A stretch of 64,000 bases of DNA. Source: G965279335 sp965279285. GTDB taxonomy: Bacteria; Pseudomonadota; Gammaproteobacteria; DSM-16500. The stretch spans positions 434,001 to 498,000 of the forward strand of contig OZ257147.1 of the NCBI GenBank assembly GCA_965279285.1. Reading direction: 5' to 3'. Both the position numbers and the translations under genes were made by a program. This document shows positions 1 to 9,247 of this stretch, in pieces. The number at the start of each line of letters is the position of its first letter. Within the stretch, counting starts at the first letter, position 1. The notes beneath the pieces are model-generated. The model did not search any database. It was not told the DNA's origin and saw only the letters and a list, made by a program, of their open reading frames with translations.

Positions 1-1
1 A

Positions 2-1378
2 GAGTTTTATCCTGAAAAACAAGCTTTAGAAACTGAAAAGCGTCAGAAGGTTTTATTTCCTCATTTGCAAGAAATGCTTCATCATTTAGAGCAAAAAAAT
101 CATTTTTTTGAAGAAATTGAAGAATGGGTAGGACAATTGAGCTATGATGTTGGTTTTGTTCTATTGCATCAGTATCCCACCTCGACTAATTTAGAAAAAG
201 CAAAGAAGTATTTTGAGAGAGGGTTAGAAATACAAAAAAAACATAATTCTCCCGATGATAAATGGAAAATAGGAATAGTTTTAGGCGGTCTTGCCAATGT
301 CTATGGGAAATTAGGAGATGTAAAAAAAGAAATGGAATTACTTGATAAGGTTTGTAAAATCCTATTGCTGCATCCTGGAAGTGGTAGCTCGCAAGTTGCA
401 ACAATTTTAAATAATTTCGCTGATGCATACATAGATAGAGGAGAGCCAGAGAAAGCAGAACCTATACTTAAGTATGCTTTAAATATAACAGAAAGGTGCC
501 ATGGTAAAAATCATTGGCGAATTGCAATGGTTTTAGAGAGCTTAGGTGTGGTTTATAATGCATTAACTAAACCAACAGAGGCAAAGCCTATATTAGAACG
601 TGCTCTAGAAATTATGGAAAGAGAATATGATGTAAATCATTGGCAAATAACAACAGTTCTAAATAATCTTGCAAATACTTATGGTGCGTTGGGAGATATA
701 GAAAGAAAAAAAGATTTATTAGAGCGTGCTTTAAAAATTCAAGAAAGACATTTTTCTCAAAACTCTCCACAAATTGCTGCTACTTTAAATAACCTCGCAA
801 ATGCATGCGGATATTTAGGTGATAATAAAACAAAAGTAAGTATGCTTAAACGTGCTCTAAAAATTAAAGAAGATTATTATGGATTAGATCATCTTGAAAC
901 TGCAATTGTTTTAGGGAATCTTGGCGAAGCGTATAAATCTTTAAAAAAATGGAAGGAGGCGCAAATCTCTGCTGAGCGAGCTTATAAAATATTTCGAGGT
1001 TGTTATCGAAATAATCCAGGTCACCCTTATATAATCAACGCTCGTGATTCTTTGCGGCAGATAAAAGAATTTCAAATCCGCTTCCCAGATCCAAGCAAAT
1101 ATGTTTCTGAAAAAAAAATCTCTTGCATTAATGCAGCAAGTCATTGGAGTATGCGAACCAAGCCTCAACCCAATTCATTAGCTCATATCGATCGATTGCA
1201 ATCACAATCTTCTCAAACAGCGGCAGATACTAAAAGTGGTAGTGATAGCAAATTAAGCCTAGCTAATTTAGTTGCCAGTTCTTCTAATATTTATTCATCG
1301 GCTGCTACTGCCGCAAACCCAACTCCTGTGCCGGATGAAGATGAATTACAAAGAGCGATTCAGCTATCACTTGGTTAG
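2..1378 (+). CDS. C-terminal part of a large TPR protein with UIM tail (5' end outside window)
   Basis: The reading frame is open to the left edge, so this is the 3' part of a longer gene; the first in-window start-like codon (TTG at 65) is probably not a start. The protein has about six 42-residue TPRs of the kinesin-light-chain type, with recurring ALxIxExxYGxxHWQ blocks. It then has a Ser/Ala-rich linker and ends in DEDELQRAIQLSLG, which fits the ubiquitin-interacting-motif pattern (acidic patch, Leu, Ala, Ser). Its first residues resemble the segment just after the last NB-ARC module in the giant proteins at 23734 and 35836, so the missing part probably carries nucleotidyltransferase and NB-ARC domains. 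The role is inferred as a host-directed or STAND-type protein. Family assignment is secure; function is not. Confidence 0.85.
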   Translation, partial: EFYPEKQALETEKRQKVLFPHLQEMLHHLEQKNHFFEEIEEWVGQLSYDVGFVLLHQYPTSTNLEKAKKYFERGLEIQKKHNSPDDKWKIGIVLGGLANVYGKLGDVKKEMELLDKVCKILLLHPGSGSSQVATILNNFADAYIDRGEPEKAEPILKYALNITERCHGKNHWRIAMVLESLGVVYNALTKPTEAKPILERALEIMEREYDVNHWQITTVLNNLANTYGALGDIERKKDLLERALKIQERHFSQNSPQIAATLNNLANACGYLGDNKTKVSMLKRALKIKEDYYGLDHLETAIVLGNLGEAYKSLKKWKEAQISAERAYKIFRGCYRNNPGHPYIINARDSLRQIKEFQIRFPDPSKYVSEKKISCINAASHWSMRTKPQPNSLAHIDRLQSQSSQTAADTKSGSDSKLSLANLVASSSNIYSSAATAANPTPVPDEDELQRAIQLSLG

Positions 1379-1424
1379 CATATTGAAAACATAAAGTTGC
1401 CTTTTAATTCAGGAGAATTTAAAA

Positions 1425-1649
1425 ATGTTTTCATCCTCATCAAAAAAAGAAACTGCTGTAGCAAAAACAGAAATATCTTTATCCTCTTCTGCTACGACTG
1501 ACAAATTAAATAATTTCCCAGAATATCTTCACCTTCACGAGCAGCTTGATGTTGCTACTAAACAACAATTGAATATCGATCAAAAAAATAATCTCTTGGA
1601 TGTAGTGATGGGTTATCTGGCTTTCAATTACTCACAATTTTTGATATAA
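1425..1649 (+). pseudogene. Truncated 5' fragment of a giant NB-ARC/TPR gene
   Basis: This starts with MFSSSSKKE behind a good ribosome-binding site (AGGAG), 46 bases after the preceding gene, the same order as in the intact operon. About 65 residues match the N-terminus of the 2951-residue protein at 23734 (EYLHLxEQLDVATKQQLNID and then MGYL). At codon 66 the similarity ends abruptly and about nine unrelated codons lead to a stop. I read it as the head of a further tandem paralogue cut off by rearrangement. The DNA just downstream carries a transposase scrap, the likely cause. It might still make a 74-residue peptide, but no domain is complete. Confidence 0.75.
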
Positions 1650-1683
1650 AATCAATCCCTTATATTTTTAAGATGCTCATGGA

Positions 1684-1812
1684 ATGGATAAAATAAGAAT
1701 ATCAAAATCTAAAAAGGATTTGTTGCCTAACAATAAAATTGAAGACAATGAATGGATCGATCAAGAGCTTGCTGGCTGCAAATTTAAAGCAATCAACAGA
1801 GCTATTAAATGA
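1684..1812 (+). pseudogene. Transposase N-terminal remnant (IS4/Tn5-like DNA-binding region)
   Basis: A 42-residue reading frame contains EWIDQELAGCKFKAINRAIK, which resembles the N-terminal DNA-binding segment of Tn5/IS4-type transposases (W..xEL..CxF.D.R). The rest of the enzyme is absent. Bases 1813-1971 contain no gene I can support. Recognised by eye only, so the family is tentative. Confidence 0.4.
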
Positions 1813-1971
1813 ACCTGGGCGATGTGTTCACATAGGGTAACCCCCTAAAAATGTACACCTTAGCAGTCCTCATAAATATCATTTAAATTCCTGCATCATT
1901 ATCAAACAGGGATTTTAACTGTGCAAATGAACGAATCTTTAAAATCCATCGTTACAAAACAGCGCATATCA

Positions 1972-2083
1972 CCAGTGTTGCAATCGAAAGCTCTGAAGTC
2001 TGTGCAGGAAAAACAACTGCTTTCTCATTTGATTGTGAAGCAACTATTTTACCATCCGCTAGTAGCGGTTGTTGAGAATCATG
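1972..2083 (-). repeat. Displaced copy of the 5' end of the giant LRR gene
   Basis: These 112 bases are nearly the same as 6416-6527, the first codons of the giant LRR gene that starts at 6542, in the same orientation. The copy lies directly against that gene's 3' end. The junction creates the gene's stop codon: the conserved tail reading AVTQTADEAK in the sister gene becomes AVTPT and stop. This is what a deletion between two tandem copies would leave, with the tail of one copy joined near codon 6 of the next. A plus-strand frame across 1921-2115 is an artefact of this copy. Confidence 0.8.
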
Positions 2084-5000
2084 TCGGTGTAACAGCGGGT
2101 TTGTTAGCAGGATAAGCAGCGAGTTCTATTGGCACATGGCTCTTAAAAAAACGAGAGTCATTTATAGGTAGTGTTTTCAATAACTCATCCGCTTCGGTTT
2201 GTAATTCTCTGATCGCCGTGCGCAACTCCACAATCTCTTTCTTTTTCGCTTTAGCAGCCGAGCGAAAATCCTCGACCATCTCCATGTGTTCTAACCAATA
2301 AAAACGTATGCGATCGACATCGGTTTGCATTTCTTTAGAAAGTTGAGACTCATGTTGATCCAATCGACGTAAAACACGGTCAACGCGAAGTAAGGCGCGG
2401 ATTAAGTGCTTCATTGCTTCTCCAAAGTGCTCACCTGTTAAATTTGTTTCTACAGGTCTGCTTTGCCACCAAGCACTGATGAAATGAAGACCTGTTGGTT
2501 TTGCAGTTTTATTGCTTGCCAAAGGCGATACGCTTTTTTCATCAGCAGTACTGATAAACGACGAGAAACTTTGGGTGGTGGTTTGCACTAAACGGTAAAG
2601 CGCATAACCTGCCAATAGAGTAAAGAAAAAAAGAACCAATGTATCGTTTGTTTTTGACGAATTAAAACGCGGCACAGAAATGTTTGCATCATCTGCCAAT
2701 GCTAGTGGCGAAACTTGTCCTGTTTTCTCTGTGTGATTACTCATCTGCCATAACAGCGCATGGTTAATTTTTTCATCTGTTTGCAAGGTTTTTATAGTTG
2801 ATGATGCAGGGATGGGTTTATTTGCTAGCAAATTACATAATGAAAAATAAGTTTGTTTCACTGGGTAAAAAGTTAATTGTGTCAGCCCATAAAAAAAGCG
2901 TAGGGGTAGCGGTGGCTGTAAAGAAGAGGCTGCGGAAATAATACAGGTGTTGATGTCAACGATGCTGCGATCGACACCGGGATTACCTTCTAATCTTAAA
3001 TGCTGAATAGGAATGTTCGTCTGCGGTAACACGCGACATAACGCTATGGCACCCGTAGTGTTAATGTTTGTGTTTATTAAATTTAGAGCTACGAGATCAG
3101 TATTCGGCTGCGCCTGCGATATGATCCTTCTTTCATTGGGATCAAGAGAATTAATCCATAAAGAATGTTTTGAATTTAAATAAGCCGTCGTTAAAATATT
3201 CGCAATCGCTTGTATGCCAATATCACTCAAAGGGTTGCTTCTTAAATCCAATATTTGCAACATCGACTGCGGCAAAGTTTGTGATAAGGCGGTAATATCA
3301 GCAATTTGATTGTAACCTAAATCCAGTGCTTGCAGATTCGTTTGAGGTAAAGCTTGTGCTAATGCACTGATATCAATAATTTGGTTATAAGATAGATACA
3401 AGGATTGCAGAGCTGACTGCGGCAAGGCTTGCGCTAGGGCACTAATGTTAACAATTTGATTCCCTGCTAACCCCAGTGTTTGCAGATTTGATTGGGGCAA
3501 AGCTTGCGCTAATGCCCTGATATCAACAATTTGATTGCCGCCTAAGTCTAACATTTGCAGATTTGCTTGAGGTAAAGCTTGCACTAATGCCCTGATATCA
3601 ACAATTTGATTGCCGCCTAAGTCTAATATTTGCAGCTTTGAATATAACAAGGCTTGCGCTAAGGCACTAATGTCAATAATTTGATTATAGGTTAAATACA
3701 AAAATTGCAGAACTACCCGCGGCAAAGCTTGCGCTAACGCATGGATATCAATAATTTGGTTGAAGCCTAAATCCAATGTTTGAAGATTCGAGTTCAGCAA
3801 GGCTAGTGCTAACACATTGAGGTCAGCAATTTGGTTAAAACTTAAATCCAATGTTTGCAGAGTTGACCGTGGTAATGCTTGCGCCAAGGCGCTGATATTA
3901 ACAATTTGATTGCTACTTAAATCCAATGTTTGCAGATTCGATTGAGGTAAAGCTTGTGTTAATGCACTGATATCAACAATTTGATTGCTACTTAAATCCA
4001 ACGTTTGTAGATTTGATTGAGGTAAAGCTTGTGCTAATGCACTGATATCAATAATTTGATTGCCGCTTAAGTCTAATGTTTGCAGATTCGATTGCGACAA
4101 GGCTTGCCTCAAGGGGTTGATGTCAACAATTTGATTGCCGCCTAAAGCTAACATTTGCAGATTCGATTGCGGTAAAGCTTGCATTAAAGCGTTGATATCA
4201 GCAATTTGATTATAGTGTAGATACAAGGATTGCAGCGCTGACTGCGGTAAGGTTTGTGCTAAACCACTGACATTAACAATCTGATTGCCACCCAAGTTTA
4301 AGTTTTGCAATTTCGATTGTAATAAGGCTTGCTCTAAAACATTGATGCTAACAATTTGATTGTCGCCTAAATTCAAGATTTGCAGATTCGATCGCGGTAA
4401 AGCTTGCATCAAGGGGTTGATGTCAGCAATTTGGTTGAAGCCTAAATACAAGGTTTGCAGATTCGATTGGGGTAAAGCTTGTGCTAATGCACTGATATCA
4501 ACAATTTGATTATAGGATAGATATAAAGATTGTAGTGCTGACCGCGGTAAAGCTTGAGCTAACGCACTGACATTAACAATTTTATTGCCGCCTAAGTCTA
4601 ACATTTGCAGCTTAGAATAAGGCAAGGCTCGTGCAATAAACTCGGTGGCATTATCACCAATTCCTTGATTATTGAGATTTAATGTATGTAAATTAGAGTG
4701 TGCTAAATAGTTAGCCACACTAACCGCGCCAGCTGCACCAATCATGGCGTGCGTTTTGTGTAAATAAAAATAAAGTTCTTCTAATTGCGGCAAGTGTGTT
4801 CGAATGATGGGCAATATAATATCTATCTCATTAACATTATCAGAAAACTGCTGATTGGAAAAATCCAATACGGTGATATTGTCCGCTAATTGGATTCGAT
4901 TCAGTAACGTCACAATATATGAAATCGGTTGAGGTTGACCTAATAAATCATTCAAACAATTAGCCATGCTAAAGATGTTTTTATAATACACCGGTAAATC

Positions 5001-6542
5001 CCCACAAACTGAACATATGTAATCGGCTACTTGGTCCATGTAGAGCCACAATTTTCCTTGTGCTTCGCAGCTTCTTTTAGCAGCATAAAATTCAATGAGT
5101 TGTTTAATGCCTAAATATAACGTGTAAAGTAATTTTATTTTGATGTAGCCTTTCGCTGCTTTGAACGACCAGAATAAAGGTTGCAACCCTTTAGATTCCG
5201 GCTGTCCTAAACACCATAATAAATAATGTGCTAATAAATAACGAGGTAACGGTTTTAAATAATGCGCATACCAACTGGTTTCACGTGAAGTCGGATATTT
5301 GTAGTGTCTGACTTGATATTGTAATTCTGTTAATGCTTGGGTTTTGATTTGCAACAGAGAAATTAAATTTTCTGGGGAAATACTGTTCTTCATTAAACGT
5401 TCAAAATCCGCTAGGGCAATGCCATCTGCAATCACACCTAATGTCTCTAATGCATACCATTGGGTCATTTTACTCGCACGACGACTTAAGCTTTGCACGC
5501 TGGTAGAAAAAATATTACGTTGTTCAGCAGACAAACGATTATCCCACAACATCCTTTGTTGGATTTGATCCAGTGTGTCTCGATCGCGATTTATTGGTAA
5601 AAACCAAGCTAATACATCTCCAACAAAACTTGATTGATACTGTTGCAAGCGATCGCGTATCGCATTGAGCGCATTAACATCTAATAAATCCGTTGCACAA
5701 CTCATACGGATAGCTTTGATAATCCCCCAGGCAATCGGCGCCACTAGTAATTCTGGCCACACTGTGAGACGTGTTAAGGAAGCTGTTAAAGATTGTTCGT
5801 TATTGGATTGTGTAAAAAAGAGTTGGCTTAAGGTCGTACCGTAGCGTTCATCAGGATAGGTGTAGTAGTAATAGAGATCGTTGACTAATAGTGAGGTCAA
5901 CAATACTGTCCAAACGCGTGTCACAATCGTTTCTACCCCATCAAAAAACCCTGAAACACCATACGCACGCTTTATCATCTTTTCGGATTTAAATGGAATT
6001 GCACTGCCTCTTGGCCATACCCTTGTTTGAGCATACTTGGTTAATGAGGAACAATACTTTTTATTGTTAGGATTATTTTTCTCTTCAGGAATTTCTTCAG
6101 CTTGAATGGCTCTTTCGTCTAGCAACGGATACATCACCGCTTTAACAAAAGTATCATCCAGTGCTAACCAACGTAAAATATATCCAGAATAACCTTGATT
6201 TAAACATTGGTTTAATGCATCAAAAGAAATGTTGGCACGCTGTAATTGTTCGCTGGTTAAATGTGTCTGTTGTAAAAACTTCGTGAGTTTAGGTGGAAGA
6301 CCCATCGGCCAAGCAATAGCATTATCGGCTAATAGCATATAATTTTTTTCATCACTGCCAGCTGACATAATCAACAACGATTCAGGTGATGAATCTTTGC
6401 TATCAAGCTTATCATCCAGTGTTGCAATCGAAAGCTCTGGATTGTGTGAAGGCAAAACAACTGCTTTCTCATTTGATTGTGAAGCAACTATTTTATCATC
6501 CGCTAGTAGCGGTTGTTGAGAATCATGAAGGATGTGTTTCAT
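2079..6542 (-). CDS. Giant leucine-rich-repeat membrane protein, copy 1
   Basis: A 1487-residue protein; the start is supported by AAAGGT seven bases upstream. Residues 1-600 form an unrecognised N-terminal region with hydrophobic stretches near 205-225, 260-280 and 430-480. About 18 tandem 25-residue LRRs follow (consensus LQTLDLSSNQIVDISALAQ plus ALPQSN). Near residue 1310 is a clear membrane segment (TLVLFFFTLLAGYALYRLV), then a charged coiled coil (LLRVDRVLRRLDQHESQL) and a short tail. It is the last gene of a leftward four-gene run (13552 to 2079, gaps 10-76 bases). The C-terminal 25-30 residues are lost at a recombination junction. LRRs imply protein binding; the partner is unknown. No signal peptide is evident. 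Confidence 0.85.
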   Translation of the reverse strand: MKHILHDSQQPLLADDKIVASQSNEKAVVLPSHNPELSIATLDDKLDSKDSSPESLLIMSAGSDEKNYMLLADNAIAWPMGLPPKLTKFLQQTHLTSEQLQRANISFDALNQCLNQGYSGYILRWLALDDTFVKAVMYPLLDERAIQAEEIPEEKNNPNNKKYCSSLTKYAQTRVWPRGSAIPFKSEKMIKRAYGVSGFFDGVETIVTRVWTVLLTSLLVNDLYYYYTYPDERYGTTLSQLFFTQSNNEQSLTASLTRLTVWPELLVAPIAWGIIKAIRMSCATDLLDVNALNAIRDRLQQYQSSFVGDVLAWFLPINRDRDTLDQIQQRMLWDNRLSAEQRNIFSTSVQSLSRRASKMTQWYALETLGVIADGIALADFERLMKNSISPENLISLLQIKTQALTELQYQVRHYKYPTSRETSWYAHYLKPLPRYLLAHYLLWCLGQPESKGLQPLFWSFKAAKGYIKIKLLYTLYLGIKQLIEFYAAKRSCEAQGKLWLYMDQVADYICSVCGDLPVYYKNIFSMANCLNDLLGQPQPISYIVTLLNRIQLADNITVLDFSNQQFSDNVNEIDIILPIIRTHLPQLEELYFYLHKTHAMIGAAGAVSVANYLAHSNLHTLNLNNQGIGDNATEFIARALPYSKLQMLDLGGNKIVNVSALAQALPRSALQSLYLSYNQIVDISALAQALPQSNLQTLYLGFNQIADINPLMQALPRSNLQILNLGDNQIVSINVLEQALLQSKLQNLNLGGNQIVNVSGLAQTLPQSALQSLYLHYNQIADINALMQALPQSNLQMLALGGNQIVDINPLRQALSQSNLQTLDLSGNQIIDISALAQALPQSNLQTLDLSSNQIVDISALTQALPQSNLQTLDLSSNQIVNISALAQALPRSTLQTLDLSFNQIADLNVLALALLNSNLQTLDLGFNQIIDIHALAQALPRVVLQFLYLTYNQIIDISALAQALLYSKLQILDLGGNQIVDIRALVQALPQANLQMLDLGGNQIVDIRALAQALPQSNLQTLGLAGNQIVNISALAQALPQSALQSLYLSYNQIIDISALAQALPQTNLQALDLGYNQIADITALSQTLPQSMLQILDLRSNPLSDIGIQAIANILTTAYLNSKHSLWINSLDPNERRIISQAQPNTDLVALNLINTNINTTGAIALCRVLPQTNIPIQHLRLEGNPGVDRSIVDINTCIISAASSLQPPLPLRFFYGLTQLTFYPVKQTYFSLCNLLANKPIPASSTIKTLQTDEKINHALLWQMSNHTEKTGQVSPLALADDANISVPRFNSSKTNDTLVLFFFTLLAGYALYRLVQTTTQSFSSFISTADEKSVSPLASNKTAKPTGLHFISAWWQSRPVETNLTGEHFGEAMKHLIRALLRVDRVLRRLDQHESQLSKEMQTDVDRIRFYWLEHMEMVEDFRSAAKAKKKEIVELRTAIRELQTEADELLKTLPINDSRFFKSHVPIELAAYPANKPAVTPT
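3250..4611 (-). repeat. 75-bp tandem LRR-coding repeat array
   Basis: About 18 head-to-tail 75-base units, each coding one 25-residue LRR. Units differ mostly at the concave-face positions after LQxL. Adjacent units in 3880-4090 are almost identical, suggesting recent unit duplication. Confidence 0.85.
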
Positions 6543-6618
6543 AGTCAGATTACCTTTGATACTAAAAATTTATTCCTATTAATAAATTGCAAAATATTCG
6601 CCAGAATCTTTTAACTAT

Positions 6619-8118
6619 TTATTTTTTTACCATTAGTGATTGCTGTTTTGCTGTTGTTGCACTTACTACTGCTCCATGGGTTTGATGTTCTGCTTCGTCC
6701 GCAGTCTGTGTAACAGCGAGTTTTTTTGCAGGAGCAGCAGAGAATTCTGTTTGCACATGGCTCTTAAAAAAACAGGTATCAAAGAATTTATCCAAGTTGA
6801 CATGGCCAGAGTTTTTTTCTTGATACTTTTCATCGGCCAACTTTGCTATAGCTGGAATGAGTGGAAGAACAGAAGTTTGAATACCACTCGTGCGATTAGC
6901 GTGTACAAAAGCCATCAACGGTGCCAGCCGTAACCAGTTCTCTCTACGTTGTTGAATTTTTAGTATTTTAGCTTCCATGGTTTTATGCAGACCGTTGTAA
7001 GCATAAAACGGGTTATCTTTCAAATTCAGCATGATGAGGGTTGTATTGTTCGCAAAAGCTTGTGCTCCCGCATCACTAATATGGTTATTTCTCAAATCCA
7101 GCATGGTGAGGGTCGTATTTGTCGCCAAAGCCTGTGCACCTTTATCACCAATCTGGTTTTCACTCACATCTAGCGAAGCGAGAGTCTTATTCGCCGCCAG
7201 AGCCGCAGCCCCTGCAGCACCAATATTGTTAACACTCACATACAGCGAATTGAGGGTCTTATTTGCCGCTAAGGCCTGTGCACCTGCATCACCAATTTTG
7301 TTACGCCACATATTCAGCGAGGTAAGGGTTGTATTTGCCGCCAAGGCCTGTGCTCCCGCAGCACCAAGCTGGTTATAACTCACATCCAGCGTGGTAAGTG
7401 TGGTATTCGCCGCCAAGGCCTGTGCTCCCGCAGTACCAATCTTGTTAAGATACATCTTCAGTGTGGTAAGAGTCTTATTTGCCGCCAAGGCCTGTGCACC
7501 CGCAGCACCAATCTTGTTACTACTCATATCCAGTGTGGTGAGAGTCTTATTTGCCGCCAAGACCTGCGCACCCGCATCACCGATCTCGTTACCACTCACA
7601 TCCAGCGTGGTGAGGGTCTTATTCGCTGCCAAGGCCTGTGCACCCGCAGCACCAATTTTGTTATAACCTATATTCAGCGAGGTGAGGGTCTTGTTCGCCG
7701 CCAAGGCCTGCACACCTGCATCATCAATCTGGTTATCACTCACATCCAGCGTGGTAAGTGTGGTATTCGCCGCCAAGGCCTGTGCTCCCGCAGTACCAAT
7801 CTTGTTAAGATACATCTTCAGTGTGGTAAGAGTCTTATTCGCCGCCAAGGCCTGTGCACCCGCAGCACCAATCTTGTTACTACCCATATCCAGTGTGGTG
7901 AGAGTCTTATTTGCCGCCAAGACCTGCGCACCCGCATCACCGATCTCGTTACCACTCACATTAAGAGCTTTGATATAGATATTATTAGCTAATACTTTGC
8001 AAAGCTTTTCAATATGTTCACCTTTCAATTTTTGATAACTTAAATCTAATTCTTCATCTTTCCAACTATTGTCAGTAATTTGTTGTAGCAGTTGTTCAGA
8101 GTAAATGGCTTTCGGCAT
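6619..8118 (-). CDS. Leucine-rich-repeat protein, ribonuclease-inhibitor-like, 24-residue repeats
   Basis: A 499-residue protein with AGGA seven bases before the ATG. A conserved N-cap (MPKxIYSExLLQQITDNxWK, then ELDLSYQKL and KLCKALANNxYIK) is followed by about 13 repeats of AGAQALAANKTLTTLDVSxNxIGD. The C-terminal domain is conserved: NWLRLAPLMAFVxAN, LPLIPAIAKLADEKYQEK, FFKSHVQTE. The repeat type resembles RI-like LRRs (LRR_6/LRR_RI families) but with a shorter period. The tail FFKSHV...ADEAxHQTHGA is shared with the giant LRR protein encoded at 9248, so the families have exchanged tails. Its genes sit beside giant LRR genes and at the end of the NB-ARC operon. Its role is probably protein recognition. 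No secretion signal is visible. Confidence 0.85.
   Translation of the reverse strand: MPKAIYSEQLLQQITDNSWKDEELDLSYQKLKGEHIEKLCKVLANNIYIKALNVSGNEIGDAGAQVLAANKTLTTLDMGSNKIGAAGAQALAANKTLTTLKMYLNKIGTAGAQALAANTTLTTLDVSDNQIDDAGVQALAANKTLTSLNIGYNKIGAAGAQALAANKTLTTLDVSGNEIGDAGAQVLAANKTLTTLDMSSNKIGAAGAQALAANKTLTTLKMYLNKIGTAGAQALAANTTLTTLDVSYNQLGAAGAQALAANTTLTSLNMWRNKIGDAGAQALAANKTLNSLYVSVNNIGAAGAAALAANKTLASLDVSENQIGDKGAQALATNTTLTMLDLRNNHISDAGAQAFANNTTLIMLNLKDNPFYAYNGLHKTMEAKILKIQQRRENWLRLAPLMAFVHANRTSGIQTSVLPLIPAIAKLADEKYQEKNSGHVNLDKFFDTCFFKSHVQTEFSAAPAKKLAVTQTADEAEHQTHGAVVSATTAKQQSLMVKK
7045..7970 (-). repeat. 72-bp tandem LRR-coding repeat array
   Basis: About 13 units of 72 bases. Blocks of three units are repeated almost exactly (7391-7600 and 7741-7955), so the array grew by duplicating multi-unit blocks. 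This explains the long antisense frames full of AAKACAPASPI, which are not genes. Confidence 0.85.
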
Positions 8119-8154
8119 GGCTGATTCCTTTTGTGCGCTGTTAAAAAAGATGAT

Positions 8155-9237
8155 TCACTTCCCAAATTTCACTATTGATGGTGGTTGTGCTGCTGTAGCA
8201 GTTGCTGATGTTGCACTTACTACTGCTCTATGACCTTGGTGTTTTGCTTCGTCCACAATCTGTGTAACAGCCAGTTTGTTTGCAGGAGCATCAGAGAGTT
8301 GTGTTTGCACATGGCTCTTAAAAAAGCGAGTGTCAAAAAATTTATCCAAGTTGACATGGCCAGGTTTTTTTTCCTGAAATTTATCATCGGCCCATTTTGC
8401 TATAGCTGGAATGAGTGGAAGAAAAGAATTTCTAATCTCACTCGTACAGTTTGACCGTACACACGCTATTAAAGGCGCTAACCGTAACCAGTTCTCTCGA
8501 CGTTGCTGATTTTTTAGCAGGCGTGCTCGAATTGCTTTCTCATTGACGTCACCAATCTCGTTTCCTCTCACATCCAGCGCGATGAGGGTTTTGTTCGCTG
8601 CCAAGACCTGCGCATCGGCAGCGTCAAGCTGGTTAAAACTCACATTCAGTATGGTGAGGGTTGTATTGGCCGCCAAAGCTTGCGCACCCGCAGCACCAAT
8701 CTGATTACCCCATAAATTCAGTGTAGTGAGAGTCTTATTCGTCGCCAAGGCCTGTGCACCTGCACCACCAATTTGGTTTTCAGTCAAATCCAGTGAGGTG
8801 AAGGTAGTATTCGCTGCCAGCATAGTTGCACCCGCATCACCAATCTGGTTATAAGTCACAGTTAGCGTGGTGAGAGCGGTATTTGCCGCCAAGGCCTGCG
8901 CACCCGCATCACCAGTCTGGTTACTACTCACATCCAGCCCAGTGAGGGTTGTATTGGCCGCCAAAGCCTGCGCACCTGCATCATCAATCTGGTTGTTACT
9001 ACTCACATCCAGCGATATGAGGGTCTTATTCGCCGCCAAGGCCTGCGCACCCGCAGCACCAATCTGGTTATAACTCACATCCAGAGCTTTGATATAGGTA
9101 TTATTAGCTAATGCTTTGCAAAGTTTTTCAGTACGTTCATCATTGAGATCTTGATTACATAAATCTAACACTCGTTCTTTCCAAACATTATCCGTGATTT
9201 GTTGCAGGAGTTCTTCTGAGTACGTAGCTTTAGTCAT
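8155..9237 (-). CDS. Leucine-rich-repeat protein, 24-residue repeats
   Basis: 360 residues, the same family as the gene at 6619, with AAGGA seven bases before the start. The N-cap (MTKATYSEELLQQITDNVWK) is followed by about eight LRRs and then the shared C-terminal domain (RRENWLRLAPLIA, LPLIPAIAKWADDKFQEKKPGH, FFKSHVQTQ). One repeat has an extra Asn (SSNNQIDD). It lies 36 bases upstream of the 6619 gene and 10 bases downstream of the giant LRR gene at 9248, so all are probably cotranscribed. Function is inferred only from the repeats: a scaffold or recognition protein, possibly an effector. Confidence 0.85.
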   Translation of the reverse strand: MTKATYSEELLQQITDNVWKERVLDLCNQDLNDERTEKLCKALANNTYIKALDVSYNQIGAAGAQALAANKTLISLDVSSNNQIDDAGAQALAANTTLTGLDVSSNQTGDAGAQALAANTALTTLTVTYNQIGDAGATMLAANTTFTSLDLTENQIGGAGAQALATNKTLTTLNLWGNQIGAAGAQALAANTTLTILNVSFNQLDAADAQVLAANKTLIALDVRGNEIGDVNEKAIRARLLKNQQRRENWLRLAPLIACVRSNCTSEIRNSFLPLIPAIAKWADDKFQEKKPGHVNLDKFFDTRFFKSHVQTQLSDAPANKLAVTQIVDEAKHQGHRAVVSATSATATAAQPPSIVKFGK

Positions 9238-9247
9238 AATTGATTCC

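Noticed and set aside
1835..1925. GTAACCCCCTAAAAATGTACACC, resembling the end of an IS21-type element
   Set aside because: No matching partner end or transposase was found nearby, so the resemblance alone is too weak.
1921..2115. 64-codon plus-strand frame
   Set aside because: Most of it is the reverse strand of the copied LRR gene start (1972-2083) and the LRR gene's 3' end.
3250..4611. Regular short repeats that could suggest a CRISPR array
   Set aside because: Period is exactly 75 bases with no unique spacers, and the repeat codes LRRs in one continuous frame.
7031..7978. Long plus-strand frames rich in AAKACAPASPI opposite the LRR genes (also at 14209-14918, 20546-21022, 48807-49433, 57562-58017)
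   Set aside because: They are antisense shadows of the 72-base LRR repeats: the regular repeat keeps other frames open. They have no starts or ribosome-binding sites of their own.
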